A DNA stretch of 64,000 nt, from contig JAFEBH010000023.1 in assembly GCA_018242765.1 (NCBI GenBank), positions 1 through 64,000 of the forward strand, given 5' to 3'. Made by a program: the position numbers and the translations under genes. This DNA is from Nitrospira sp. (GTDB lineage: Bacteria > Nitrospirota > Nitrospiria > Nitrospirales > Nitrospiraceae). The first letter of the stretch is position 1, and each line of letters starts with the position of its first letter. Below are positions 33,008 to 43,300 of this stretch, in pieces. The notes under the pieces were generated by a model. It was not told the DNA's origin, searched no databases, and worked only from the letters and a program-made list of their open reading frames with translations.

Positions 33008-36000
33008 ACGACTCCTTCTTCGCGCCATAGGCCTGCTTCATTGCCAGGATTTCGCTGATACCTTGATGAACCTGGATACTGTGCACCGCATCCGTGTGCT
33101 CACCATGAATGGTTCCGATTTCCACGGTTCCCCTTGTACACAAGGTCCAATCCATCGGAGCTTTTCCATGTTTATCGAGTGTCGCGCTTGTCCACCAGAC
33201 ATGAATCGGCGCACTCAGGGGATTCTGTGTCGCATCGTGCAGGATTCTTTCCGTCTCACGGTCCAAGGCATAGGCGACTTTCAATGAGGCGACTGACGCA
33301 TCGGACTCTTCGCGCGACAGCAATTTGTGGTCCTGAGCCCATCTGATCGCATGTTCCACTCGATCCTCTTCGTCCAACTGCGCCAACTGGTCTTTCAGAC
33401 CCTGCCGTTCCGAGTCGGATAAAGCAAGGAAGGCTTCTCTCCGATCGCCCTGGATATAATGGTTCAATTCATCACCGACCGAAGCTGTAGGTTCTGAGGC
33501 CGCCTGAGGTTGTGTATCCAGAATGCCCAGAAATGCGACCGACTGCCCCTGCCGTTCAAGCAGACGACCCACGGCTAAGGCTATAGCTCCCCCATTGGAC
33601 CACCCGAGCAAGTGATAGGGTCCATCCGGCTGCCGTTCGCGAATGATGGTGGTGTAACGTGCGGCGATCCGGTCCATCGACAGCACATTCCATAGTTCCG
33701 AGAAGATCCAGCTCAAGGCCAGTCCGTAGACGGGCCGGTCTTCACCCAACGCGTAGGCGAGCGATTGATAGGCCGAGACGTGCGTTCCGGTCGGGTCGAA
33801 ACAAAACAGCGGTGCGGCCTCGCGTCCGGGTTGAAGCACTACGAGCGGAGAGGATGTCTCGGCGTGACCGGAAATCCGTTTCGCCAAGCCTGCCACCGTG
33901 GGCGCTTGAAAGAGGTCGAGCAAGGCAATCGGATGACCGATCATCCTCTGAATACGCGACAGGAGCTGCACCGCCGTCAACGAGTGGCCACCGAGGTCGA
34001 AAAAATTGTCATGAATGCCCACTTGTGGCAGACCAAGCACTTCCGCCCACTCGCGCGCCAATTTCGTTTCCATGTCCGTGCGGGGTGCCACGAATGTCTG
34101 CTGCAGTCCGCCGTCGGCCGGGTCTGGCAATGAACGGCGATCGACCTTGCCGTTAGCATTGCGAGGTAACGATTTCAGCACGACGATGATGGACGGCACC
34201 ATATAGTCAGGCAAACGCTCGCGCAAAAACGCGCGCAGTGTGTCACAGGAAACGCCACCCGCCGCGTAGGCGATCAGCCGCTTGTCGCCTCTCGCATCTT
34301 CTTTGACCACAACGACGACCTCTTGCACCTCCGGATGCTCGAGGAGCTGTGACTCGATTTCTCCGAGCTCGATCCTGTAACCCCGCACCTTGACCTGATA
34401 ATCCACCCGCCCGAGGAACTGGATGACACCGTTCGGCAGATAGTGTGCCAGGTCGCCGGTCCGATACAGACGAGCGCCAGGCTCCTTCGCGAACGGATGG
34501 GGTACGAATACCTCGGCCGTCTTGGCCGGATTTTGCAGGTATCCCCGCCCGACACCGGCTCCAGCCACGCACAACTCTCCCGCCACTCCAATCGGCAGAG
34601 GCTGGAGAGACGGCGACAGCACGTAGAGCTCGATATTGGGCACCGGCCTGCCGACCGGCATATAGGCGACGTGCTCATCCGGGCTCCGGCTGATCCGGTG
34701 CAGAGCCACGTCGTCCGCACATTCCGCTGGCCCATAGGCATTAATCAGTGGAATCGTCGGATAACGCGTAAGCCAGCGTCGGCATAGTTGACCGGACAAC
34801 GCTTCTCCGGTCGGTAGAATCATCCGCAGTCGTTTGAGTTCCGGCTCATACTCGTTCATGTCGGTCGCTATATCCAACATGCCCTGTAACAGCGCGGGTA
34901 CGGTCTCGAGGACCGTCACGCCCTCCGTCTCTACATGACTCAGCAGCCGTGACGGATCATGGGCGATTTCGTCTGGAATGATGCAGACTTGCCCACCGCA
35001 CAACAGCGGCGCCAGAAACTGCCAGACGGAAATATCGAAGCACTGAGAGGCGGTCTGGGCGATCACGTCGGCGGCGGCCAACTCAAGTGTCTGCACTTTC
35101 CCCCACAAATGATTGAGCATCCCGCGATGTTCCACCATTGCCCCCTTGGGCATTCCGGTGGAGCCGGACGTATAGATCACATAGGCGGCTTCCCCTGAAT
35201 GCCAGGGCGTAGTAGGGTTGAAATCGTCCTTGATCGATGACTGGATCTTCCCCATGGGCAATAGAATTGGCCTTGCTTGCTCCGCGAGCCCTTCCGTCAG
35301 CTGCGTCACCCGCTGCCGATGGGTCTCCGTGGTCAACAGCACGCGTGCCCGGCTTTCGCCGAGTATATGTACCAGCCGATGATCCGGATGCCCCGCGTCG
35401 AGCGGTAGATAGATAGCGCCCGCCTTGAAAATTCCCAGGAGCATCGCAAGAAAGTCCTCGTCTCTATCGCCCAAAAGCGCCACGACCGTTTCAGGCCCCA
35501 CTCCTTCGATCAACAATGCGTGGGCGACTCGGTTGGCCCGACGATTCAACTCGTGATAGGTCACGCGCCGACTCAACCAGGTGGCTGCCACGCGGTCCGG
35601 CGTCGCCAGCACCTGCGCTTCGAACAACTTGGAGAAGGATTGGGCTGGCAGCGGCAACGGCGATCCCGCATTCCAATCGACCAGCAGGCGTTGTTCTTCC
35701 TCCTCGGCCAACAGGCGCAACCGGTCGATCCTCGCATCAGGTCGCGCCGCCATGTCGTGAAGGATCAGTTCATAGTGCCGGAGCATGCGCATGACGCTGT
35801 CGGCGGAAAACAGATCGGTGTTGTATTCCATCGACGCCGTCAGTCCGCTCTCGGTCTCGCACAGCGTCAGCGTCAGATCGAATTTGGCCGTCAGCGGCTC
35901 CGCGTCCACTGTGGCGATGCGAAGTCCGGGAACGTCCAACTGAGAAGTCGGCGCGTTCTGCAACTCGAACATGACCTGAAAGATCGGTGAATGGCTGACG

Positions 36001-39000
36001 TCGCGCACCGGCTGAAGCACTTCGACCAGTTTCTCGAACGGCAGATCCTGATGGGTGTAGGCGTCGAGGCACACCTGTCGAACCAGCGCCAGAAGCTCGC
36101 GGACCGTTCGATCTCCCGACAGGTCGGCACGCAGCGCAAGCGTGTTTACGAAGAAGCCGATGAGCCCTTCGATCTCGCTGCTGGTGCGATTGGCAATGGG
36201 AGAGCCGATGACGAGGTCTGGCCGGCCCGTATACCTGAATAACAGCGCATAAAAGCCAGCCAACAGGGTCATGAACAGCGTCGCGCCTTCACGCCTACTG
36301 AGCTCGGCCATGGATGAAGACAATTCGGGAGACAACGAGAGAGTCAGCGACGCGCCGTGTGAGGTTTGAACCGGAGGTCGCGTTCGATCCATCGGAAGGT
36401 TCAGCGGCTCGAGTGCACCTGCCAGCCGCTCCTTCCAGTAGTCGAGTTGGCGATCCAAACGCGTGCCCGACAGCCATTGTCTCTGCCAGATTGCGAAATC
36501 CGCGTATTGAACCGGCAGCTCCGGCAGCGAGGCGGGTCTCCCTTGGACTTGGGCGAGATACAACTCCGTCATTTCGTGCACCAGAATATGCGAAGACCAG
36601 GCATCGGATACAATGTGATGCATCGTCAGCAAAAGGACCTGTTCCTCCTCATCTAACCTGAGCAGCGTGACGCGCAGCATGGGACCATATGCCAACTCGA
36701 ATGGACGTTGCGCTTCAGCCGTCGCGAGCCGCAAGACAGCCGCCTCCCGTTCAGATCTAGCCAAATGATCGAGCATGATGACGGGGATTGATATCGACGA
36801 TGCGGACGCCACGACCTGTACCGGTTGTCCGTCCGACAAAGATACTGTCGTCCGGAGCACTTCATGCCGACGGACCAGTTCGTTGATGCTCCGTTCCAAG
36901 GCCGCTACATCGAGCTTCCCTGATAGCCGCAGCGCAATCGGAAGATTGTAGGAAGCCCCGTCCGGTTCCAGTTGCATCAATACCCACAGGCGCTGTTGGG
37001 CGAAGGACAGTGGAACCGGCCCGTCACGCTCCGCTCGTGAGATCGCCGGCACTTCCATGTTTCCGTCCAGACGGCGAGCCAATTCTATGGCCTCCGCCAG
37101 TTGGGCCACCGTCGTCGCCTCGAACAGGGTCCGCAGAGGTAGTTCCACGCGAAAGACCGAGCGCACCCGTGCCATCACTTGCGTTGCCAGCAACGAATGT
37201 CCCCCGAGATCGAAGAAATTATCATGAATGCCGATCCGATCCCGTTTTAAAATGGTCGCCCAAATGCCCGCCAACATCTCTTCCTTCGGATTGCGCGGCG
37301 CCACATAGCGGCGGCTCGACGCCAGATACGCCTCCGGATCCGGTAGAAGAGCGCGATCGATTTTTCCGTTCTGGTTCAGCGGCAGCGCCGGCAGACAAAC
37401 CAGCGCGGTGGGAATCATGTAGTCGGGCAGACGCTCCTTCAAAAACTCCCGCCATCCTGCCGGCTCACCGGCGGTATCACGCGACACGATGTAGGCAACG
37501 AGATATTTTTCACCGGCACTGTTCTCGCGCGCCGTCACGACCGCTTGTTCGATGCCGAGATGTTCGGTCAGACGCGCCTCGATCTCGCCCAATTCGATAC
37601 GGTAGCCGCGGAGCTTAATCTGGAAATCGGTTCGCCCGAGAAATTCCACCGTGCCGTCCGGCAGCAGACGCGCCAGGTCACCGGTCTTGTAAAGGCGGTT
37701 TCCTGGTTCGGATGCAAGAGGATGAGGCACAAATCGTTGGGCCGTCAGATCAGGCCGTCCGAGATAACCGCGCGACAGCCCTGCCCCGCCCAGATAAAGT
37801 TCTCCCGGCACACCGACGGGCACCGGATCGAGGCGCTCATCGAGAATGTAGGCCTCTGTATTGTCGATCGGACGACCGATCGGCACGGTCGCGCAGAGTC
37901 CGGCATGTTCATGATGCGCCTCGACCGGAAAGGTCAGGCACCCGATCGTGGTCTCCGTCGGTCCATAATGATTCAGCAAACGGCAGCAGCCGAACGCCGT
38001 CACCTGGTCGGCAAGCGCATGAGACAAGACATCCCCGCCTAGGACGAGCAGACGACGAGGTAGCACGTCGGCACCTTCTGACGTGGCGAGCAATGTCTGA
38101 AAATGGGTCGGCACGATCTTCAGCACGTCGATCGGATGCTTCGCGCAATAGTCCCCAAACTTCCGTCCGTCCGTAGCCGTGTCGTATTTGATCACGTGCA
38201 GACAGCCGCCGGATGCGAGCGATGCAAACACCACGGTATTGCCCAGATCGGCCCCGAGCGTCGAGACAGTCGCAAAATGCAAATCCGTCTCGGCCTGTGT
38301 GGCACGGCAGATGAAATCCGTGTAGTTCAACACTCCGAGATGGGTGACGGCCACACCTTTGGGTACCCCGGTGGATCCGGAGGTATAAATCACATAGGCC
38401 AATTCCATCGGGTGCGCCGGCCGATTCGGATTGTCCGACGGCTCCTCCGCGAAGGTCCAATTGTCGATATCCAGACAGAGCGCAGGCGTGCCGGTGGCGG
38501 GCAGTTGCGATCGCCATTTCTCCTGCGTCAGTATGACGGCAATTCCTGCCTGTGAAATCTCGAATGTCAGGCGCGCCGAGGAGTTCTCGGGATCGAGCGG
38601 CACATAAGCGGCGCCGGCTTTGAGTACCCCTAACAATCCCGCCACCATTTCAACCGAGCGCTCGACGCACAATCCCACCAACGCGCCTCGTCCGACTCCC
38701 AACCGGTTCAGACCCTGCGCGATCTGATTGGCTTTGACATTCAACTCTGCGTAGGTCAGGCGACGGTCGCCGCAGACGACGGCAATCGCCTGAGAGCGAA
38801 CCTCGGCTTGACGCTGGAACAGGGTCACGAGTGATTGCGGCGCCGACAGCGGTTGCACGGGACCATGCCCGGCCTGTAGCAATCGGCACCGCTGGGATTC
38901 GCTCAGCATAGGCAGCAGTCCGACCTCGGTCTCCGGATGCGCTGCAGCGCCGGTGAGCACAGCGTTCAAGGCCTCGCTCAAGATGGAAAGTGCAGTCTCA

Positions 39001-40196
39001 TGAACCAGTCGCGGATCCGCCTGTAGTTGAAACTGGATCGACTGGTTTCGTCTCATACAGCTCAAGATCAGCTTGAGCGGTTCGAACCGGACGGCTGCCG
39101 GCTCAAATGAGAAGACAACGTCTGCGGTCTGTGCGATCGGCTCCACTGTCTCGAACTCAAATCCCACTAATTCAGCCGTCGCCAGACCGGTTGCTTCAAA
39201 CCGATTCTCCCACGTGAAGTACTCTTGCCACTCTCGTACAAGCGCTTGTTCGGACGCCACCTCAGCCGCCAGATTCTGAAATGATTCATTCGGATCGATC
39301 CGGCCCCGCAGCGGCACCCAGTTGGCGAAGAGTCCCATACCGGACTCCAGCTCTTCGTATTTTCTTCCGTCATTGAACAGAGCCATAAGATAGGTTCGTC
39401 GGCCGCCGATCCGCGAGAGCACGGTCTGCCAGGCTGTCAATATAAGCGCCTCGAGCGACAGCTCACGCTGGTTTGACAGGAGCAGTAACGACGCAACAAC
39501 TTCTGGATTCAGGTTCCAGACGACAGTGTTAGTCGTCCAGCCACCCGGCCCTTCCCCCATTTTCTCGAACGGCAAGCTAATCGAAGCCGGATCGGCCAAC
39601 ACCTCTTGCCAGAACTGCTGCCCTTTGGCTGTATCCTCCTCCGCGAGCAACTCGTTCTGCCATTCTGCGAATTGTGCGTACTGCACCGATTCTTCATCAG
39701 GCACATGCTGCGTGATGGCTCTGTATCTCGTCGCACTCTCATCGGCCAAGTTACGAAGCGTCCGAGCATCGGCGCACATGGCAGGCAGGCTGATCAGGAG
39801 CCAATGTTCGTCATCCGAAAGACGGCATAGGGTACAGCGGACCAACGGCCCTTGCTCCCAGTCGATCGTCCGACGACGGTGGTCTTCCAGTACTTCATCC
39901 CGCCGTGCCGCCGCATTCGACTTTTCCAGCTCGATGACTTCCCACGCAGGTTTGCTCTCCTCGACGATCACCTGCAACGGAACCTTCACTCCCGGTTCTT
40001 TACAGAACAAGGTTCGCAACGCTTCATGCTTGGCCACAACCGCGTTCACTGCCCGCTCAAGTCGGACGACGTCCAACAACCCCTGGATGACCAGCGTCCC
40101 CTGCGCGCAAGCAGGTCCGAACGTCTGCTGAAGCGTCCACAGTCTTTTTTGTTGAGGAGAAAGCCGAAACCCTTGTATATCAATGCTTGATTGCAT
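32991..40196 (-). CDS. NRPS protein D: C-like, A(Asp), PCP, C, A(Dab), PCP, TE
   Basis: 2401-residue terminating synthetase. Residues 1-440 are a condensation-like domain in which HHxxxDG is replaced by PAMCADA (SLPAMCADA at 136-144), so both histidines are missing. A1 (about 455-960) has pocket residues D-L-T-K-V-G-H-I-G, the Asp code. PCP1 has GGHS. C2 (about 1075-1510) has HHIVSDA. A2 (about 1525-2030) reads D-I-W-E-L-T-A-D-D, which I associate with 2,4-diaminobutyrate. PCP2 has GGHS. The thioesterase (about 2130-2401) has nucleophile motif GWSNGG and releases or cyclises the product. Its start lies 166 nt after protein C across a hairpin repeat. Substrates were read by manual alignment to GrsA and not by a predictor. 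Confidence 0.93.
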   Translation of the reverse strand: MQSSIDIQGFRLSPQQKRLWTLQQTFGPACAQGTLVIQGLLDVVRLERAVNAVVAKHEALRTLFCKEPGVKVPLQVIVEESKPAWEVIELEKSNAAARRDEVLEDHRRRTIDWEQGPLVRCTLCRLSDDEHWLLISLPAMCADARTLRNLADESATRYRAITQHVPDEESVQYAQFAEWQNELLAEEDTAKGQQFWQEVLADPASISLPFEKMGEGPGGWTTNTVVWNLNPEVVASLLLLSNQRELSLEALILTAWQTVLSRIGGRRTYLMALFNDGRKYEELESGMGLFANWVPLRGRIDPNESFQNLAAEVASEQALVREWQEYFTWENRFEATGLATAELVGFEFETVEPIAQTADVVFSFEPAAVRFEPLKLILSCMRRNQSIQFQLQADPRLVHETALSILSEALNAVLTGAAAHPETEVGLLPMLSESQRCRLLQAGHGPVQPLSAPQSLVTLFQRQAEVRSQAIAVVCGDRRLTYAELNVKANQIAQGLNRLGVGRGALVGLCVERSVEMVAGLLGVLKAGAAYVPLDPENSSARLTFEISQAGIAVILTQEKWRSQLPATGTPALCLDIDNWTFAEEPSDNPNRPAHPMELAYVIYTSGSTGVPKGVAVTHLGVLNYTDFICRATQAETDLHFATVSTLGADLGNTVVFASLASGGCLHVIKYDTATDGRKFGDYCAKHPIDVLKIVPTHFQTLLATSEGADVLPRRLLVLGGDVLSHALADQVTAFGCCRLLNHYGPTETTIGCLTFPVEAHHEHAGLCATVPIGRPIDNTEAYILDERLDPVPVGVPGELYLGGAGLSRGYLGRPDLTAQRFVPHPLASEPGNRLYKTGDLARLLPDGTVEFLGRTDFQIKLRGYRIELGEIEARLTEHLGIEQAVVTARENSAGEKYLVAYIVSRDTAGEPAGWREFLKERLPDYMIPTALVCLPALPLNQNGKIDRALLPDPEAYLASSRRYVAPRNPKEEMLAGIWATILKRDRIGIHDNFFDLGGHSLLATQVMARVRSVFRVELPLRTLFEATTVAQLAEAIELARRLDGNMEVPAISRAERDGPVPLSFAQQRLWVLMQLEPDGASYNLPIALRLSGKLDVAALERSINELVRRHEVLRTTVSLSDGQPVQVVASASSISIPVIMLDHLARSEREAAVLRLATAEAQRPFELAYGPMLRVTLLRLDEEEQVLLLTMHHIVSDAWSSHILVHEMTELYLAQVQGRPASLPELPVQYADFAIWQRQWLSGTRLDRQLDYWKERLAGALEPLNLPMDRTRPPVQTSHGASLTLSLSPELSSSMAELSRREGATLFMTLLAGFYALLFRYTGRPDLVIGSPIANRTSSEIEGLIGFFVNTLALRADLSGDRTVRELLALVRQVCLDAYTHQDLPFEKLVEVLQPVRDVSHSPIFQVMFELQNAPTSQLDVPGLRIATVDAEPLTAKFDLTLTLCETESGLTASMEYNTDLFSADSVMRMLRHYELILHDMAARPDARIDRLRLLAEEEEQRLLVDWNAGSPLPLPAQSFSKLFEAQVLATPDRVAATWLSRRVTYHELNRRANRVAHALLIEGVGPETVVALLGDRDEDFLAMLLGIFKAGAIYLPLDAGHPDHRLVHILGESRARVLLTTETHRQRVTQLTEGLAEQARPILLPMGKIQSSIKDDFNPTTPWHSGEAAYVIYTSGSTGMPKGAMVEHRGMLNHLWGKVQTLELAAADVIAQTASQCFDISVWQFLAPLLCGGQVCIIPDEIAHDPSRLLSHVETEGVTVLETVPALLQGMLDIATDMNEYEPELKRLRMILPTGEALSGQLCRRWLTRYPTIPLINAYGPAECADDVALHRISRSPDEHVAYMPVGRPVPNIELYVLSPSLQPLPIGVAGELCVAGAGVGRGYLQNPAKTAEVFVPHPFAKEPGARLYRTGDLAHYLPNGVIQFLGRVDYQVKVRGYRIELGEIESQLLEHPEVQEVVVVVKEDARGDKRLIAYAAGGVSCDTLRAFLRERLPDYMVPSIIVVLKSLPRNANGKVDRRSLPDPADGGLQQTFVAPRTDMETKLAREWAEVLGLPQVGIHDNFFDLGGHSLTAVQLLSRIQRMIGHPIALLDLFQAPTVAGLAKRISGHAETSSPLVVLQPGREAAPLFCFDPTGTHVSAYQSLAYALGEDRPVYGLALSWIFSELWNVLSMDRIAARYTTIIRERQPDGPYHLLGWSNGGAIALAVGRLLERQGQSVAFLGILDTQPQAASEPTASVGDELNHYIQGDRREAFLALSDSERQGLKDQLAQLDEEDRVEHAIRWAQDHKLLSREESDASVASLKVAYALDRETERILHDATQNPLSAPIHVWWTSATLDKHGKAPMDWTLCTRGTVEIGTIHGEHTDAVHSIQVHQGISEILAMKQAYGAKKESYAVQP

Positions 40197-40207
40197 GGTG
40201 CCTCTTG

Positions 40208-40329
40208 CAGGATGTTGAAATGATCCGCCAGCTTTGCTCTCGCATCGCTCTGAGGCTCAACGTACCGAAGCGTACGCCTCGCCTTGTCGCTCGCTGCGGC
40301 CTCGCTGGATGGCTCTTTTGACCATCCTG
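40208..40329. repeat. Structured intergenic hairpin repeat inside the NRPS operon
   Basis: 122-nt unit with inverted ends CAGGATGTTGAAA and TTTTGACCATCCTG and a strong central hairpin (GAGGCTCAACGTAC, then GTACGCCTC around CGAAGC). It fills most of the gap between NRPS genes C and D. From memory, very similar hairpin units occur many times in Nitrospira genomes. I cannot verify that here and see only this copy in the window. It could attenuate or stabilise the long mRNA. Confidence 0.6.
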
Positions 40330-40362
40330 GTGGATATTCCTAAATACAATGTTTACCGCTTG

Positions 40363-43300
40363 CTACGCATTCACCGTGTGAACGTCTCCTTGATTGATCA
40401 TCTCTCCCATAGCCACGACGATCTTCCTTGGACCGACGAACGGTAGACGGGCGTGGGCCACCAACATGTTATCGAGCATGAGCAAGTCTCCGTTCTGCCA
40501 AGGGAACCGGACCGACGTCCGTTCGTAGAGCTCTCCGATTTCCGCCGCCGTCTCGTCCTCGATCGGGGAACCATCGCCGAAGTACACGTTGCGCGGTACC
40601 CGCTCGATGCCCAACACTTCAACGAGAGAGCTTCGGACCGCGGGCTCAAGATAGGAGATGTGATGCAGTTGTATCTGGTTGAAAAATACCCATTCGCCGG
40701 TTTTGGGATGCTTGATGATCGCCGGACAGACCTGTCTGGTCCGCAGCCCTCCGTCGGACGTCCAGTCCAATTCGACACCGTGTTGCCGACAGGTCTGCTC
40801 GACGACGGACTTGTCCTCGGTGTGGAAGAAATCCTGCCAGCTGACGTCGAATCCCGGCGTGAAATTCCTCACGTACATTAATGCTTGTTCCTCAAATTTC
40901 TTCCGTAGCTTCGGCCGCAGGCGTTCGCACATTTTCCGGCAGTCCACGATGGGCGTCTCCCCGCCCTCCTGCGACGCCTGCACGCAGAAAAATGATTGTT
41001 TCAACGGCCAGCGGTGCAGGTGTGAGCTTTCGTTGTGAAAGAGAATGGCCCTGTCGGCGGGATAGGGGGTGGATCCATACAGATGACGTCCGGCTTTCTC
41101 TCGAGGCAGGTCCCCATATTCACCGAACAACGTGGGACAGAGCGCCTGGGCGACCTGCTCAAAATCCTCTGCGCCCTTGAGCGAGAACCCCCGAAACAGG
41201 ATGGCGCCGTGCACGAGTAATTCCTCTTCAACCTTTCCACGGTTCTCTTGCCCCCACGCGGCCAGATCCACGTCCTCGACTGCCGGCTGTATGACCAACG
41301 GAAGAGGCTGATCCGCTTCGAGATACCGCCGCTCGACCAACGTCCGCTGAGCGAGATGCACTGCCTTCGGCTGAATGTGCTTGAACCGCTTGAACTTGCT
41401 TTCCTCACGTTGCTTGGATTCGATCATGGCGGACTCCTTTTCTGCATGGGACAGGATCTCGATTGCGGACAGCCTGGACTCCGGATTGACAGTGATGCTT
41501 CCAAGCAGTGTCACAAACCGTTCAGACAAGCCCGCGATAGTAGCGACGTCGAAAAGATCCCTGTTGTATTTCCACAGGCCGGTCAGGCCATCCTCCGCGT
41601 CTTCCATGAACAGGCCAAGGTCGAACCGTGCGACTTCACTTTCGAACTCAAGCGCATTCACCGCCAGCCCCGGCAATTCCATGGACGGCGGCGGCACGTT
41701 TTGCAGAACGAAAAGCGCCTGAACCAGTGGATTGCCTCCCAGATCACGCTTGAGTTTCAGCGTCTCCACGATCCTTTCGAACGGCAGGTCTTGATGCGCA
41801 TAGGCTTCCAGGGCCGTCCGCCGCACTTGCGTCAGCAGCTCCAAAAATGTCGGGTTTCCTCCAAGATCGCTGCGGAGCGGCAGCAAATTGACGAAGAATC
41901 CGATCAGGGCTTCCGTCTCCTCACGGTTGCGATTGGCCACGTCGGTGCCGATGAGGATGTCCTCTTGTCCCGTCGTGCGGAACAGCAGCGTGTTGAATCC
42001 CGCCAGAAGTGTCATGAACAGGGTCACGCCTTGCTTGCGGCTCAACGCACGCAGACGGTCCGCGTGCTCAGCGGGAACCGTGAAGATATGATGGGCGCCC
42101 CGGAAGGACTGCACGAGGGGACGCGGCCGGTCCGTCGGCAATTTCAAAACCGGCGGGTTGACGCCCAACCGCTGTTTCCAGTAGGCCAGATGCGCGTCCA
42201 ACCGCGGTCCTTGCAATCGTTGTCGCTGCCAGTTGGCGAAATCCGCATACTGCACCGGCAATGGCGGTAGGACATCGGCCCTGTCGGCCGACTGTCCGAC
42301 CTTGGCCTGATAGAAAACCGCGACTTCGTTCGCCAACAGTGTCATCGACCAGGCGTCCGCGGCGATATGATGGAGGGTGACAAGCAGAACATGTTCCTGC
42401 TCGCCCAAACGCAGCAGTCGGGCGCGAATAGGCCGGTCGTGATCCAACCGGAACGGCCGCCGGACCTCCACTGAGACGGCTTCTTGTACTGCCTCTTCGC
42501 GGCGGTTATCCGGCAACTCGCTCAAATCATCAACCGGCAAAACAAACCCCCGACCCGAGTCGATGACTTGCACCGGTTCGCCGTCACTCGCGTGGAATGT
42601 CGTTCTCAGAGTTTCGTGTCTGGCGATCACTTGTTCGAAACTCTGCGACAAGGCGGCGAAATCAAGCGCGCCAGACAGTCGTAGCGCAAACGGCAGATTG
42701 TACGACCAGCCTTCCGGTTCCATCTGAGCAAGAAACCATAATCGTTGCTGGGCGAATGACAGCGCGAGCGGTTTGCGCCGTTCGGCCGCCGTGAGCGGAG
42801 TAAGCAGGGTCTCATCCCCACCAGGGCGGGCTTGGTCAATGACGGCACTCAACGCCTCGACCGTCGGCGCCTCAAAGAGGCTTCGAAGTGGTAGCTCGAT
42901 CTGGAATGCAGTCCGGATCCGAGACATCACCTGCGTCGCGAGGAGCGAATGGCCGCCCAATTCGAAGAAATCATCGCGGACACCAACGTGCTTCAGGCTC
43001 AAGACATCGGCCCATAAACCCGCGAGAATTTCCTCAGTCGGCGTTGTGAGAGCCGACGGTCGAGCATTCGATTGACTAGACTCCGGAGCCGGAAGCGCCT
43101 TGCGGTCCACTTTTCCGTTGGGAGTCAGCGGAAACTCCTTGAGCACCACGAAGATCGATGGAACCATATAATCAGGCAGTTGATCGCGAAGGACTCGTCT
43201 CAAATCGTCCGGTGAAACATCGGAGCCGGTTTCAGGTACCACATACGCAACAATTCGCTTATTCCCCTGTTCGTCGCGTACAACCGCAATGCTGCGCATG

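Noticed and set aside
41248..42270. Long plus-strand open frame of 340 codons antisense to NRPS protein C
   Set aside because: It lies wholly within recognisable NRPS coding sequence, has no homology or ribosome site, and such antisense frames are common in GC-rich genes.
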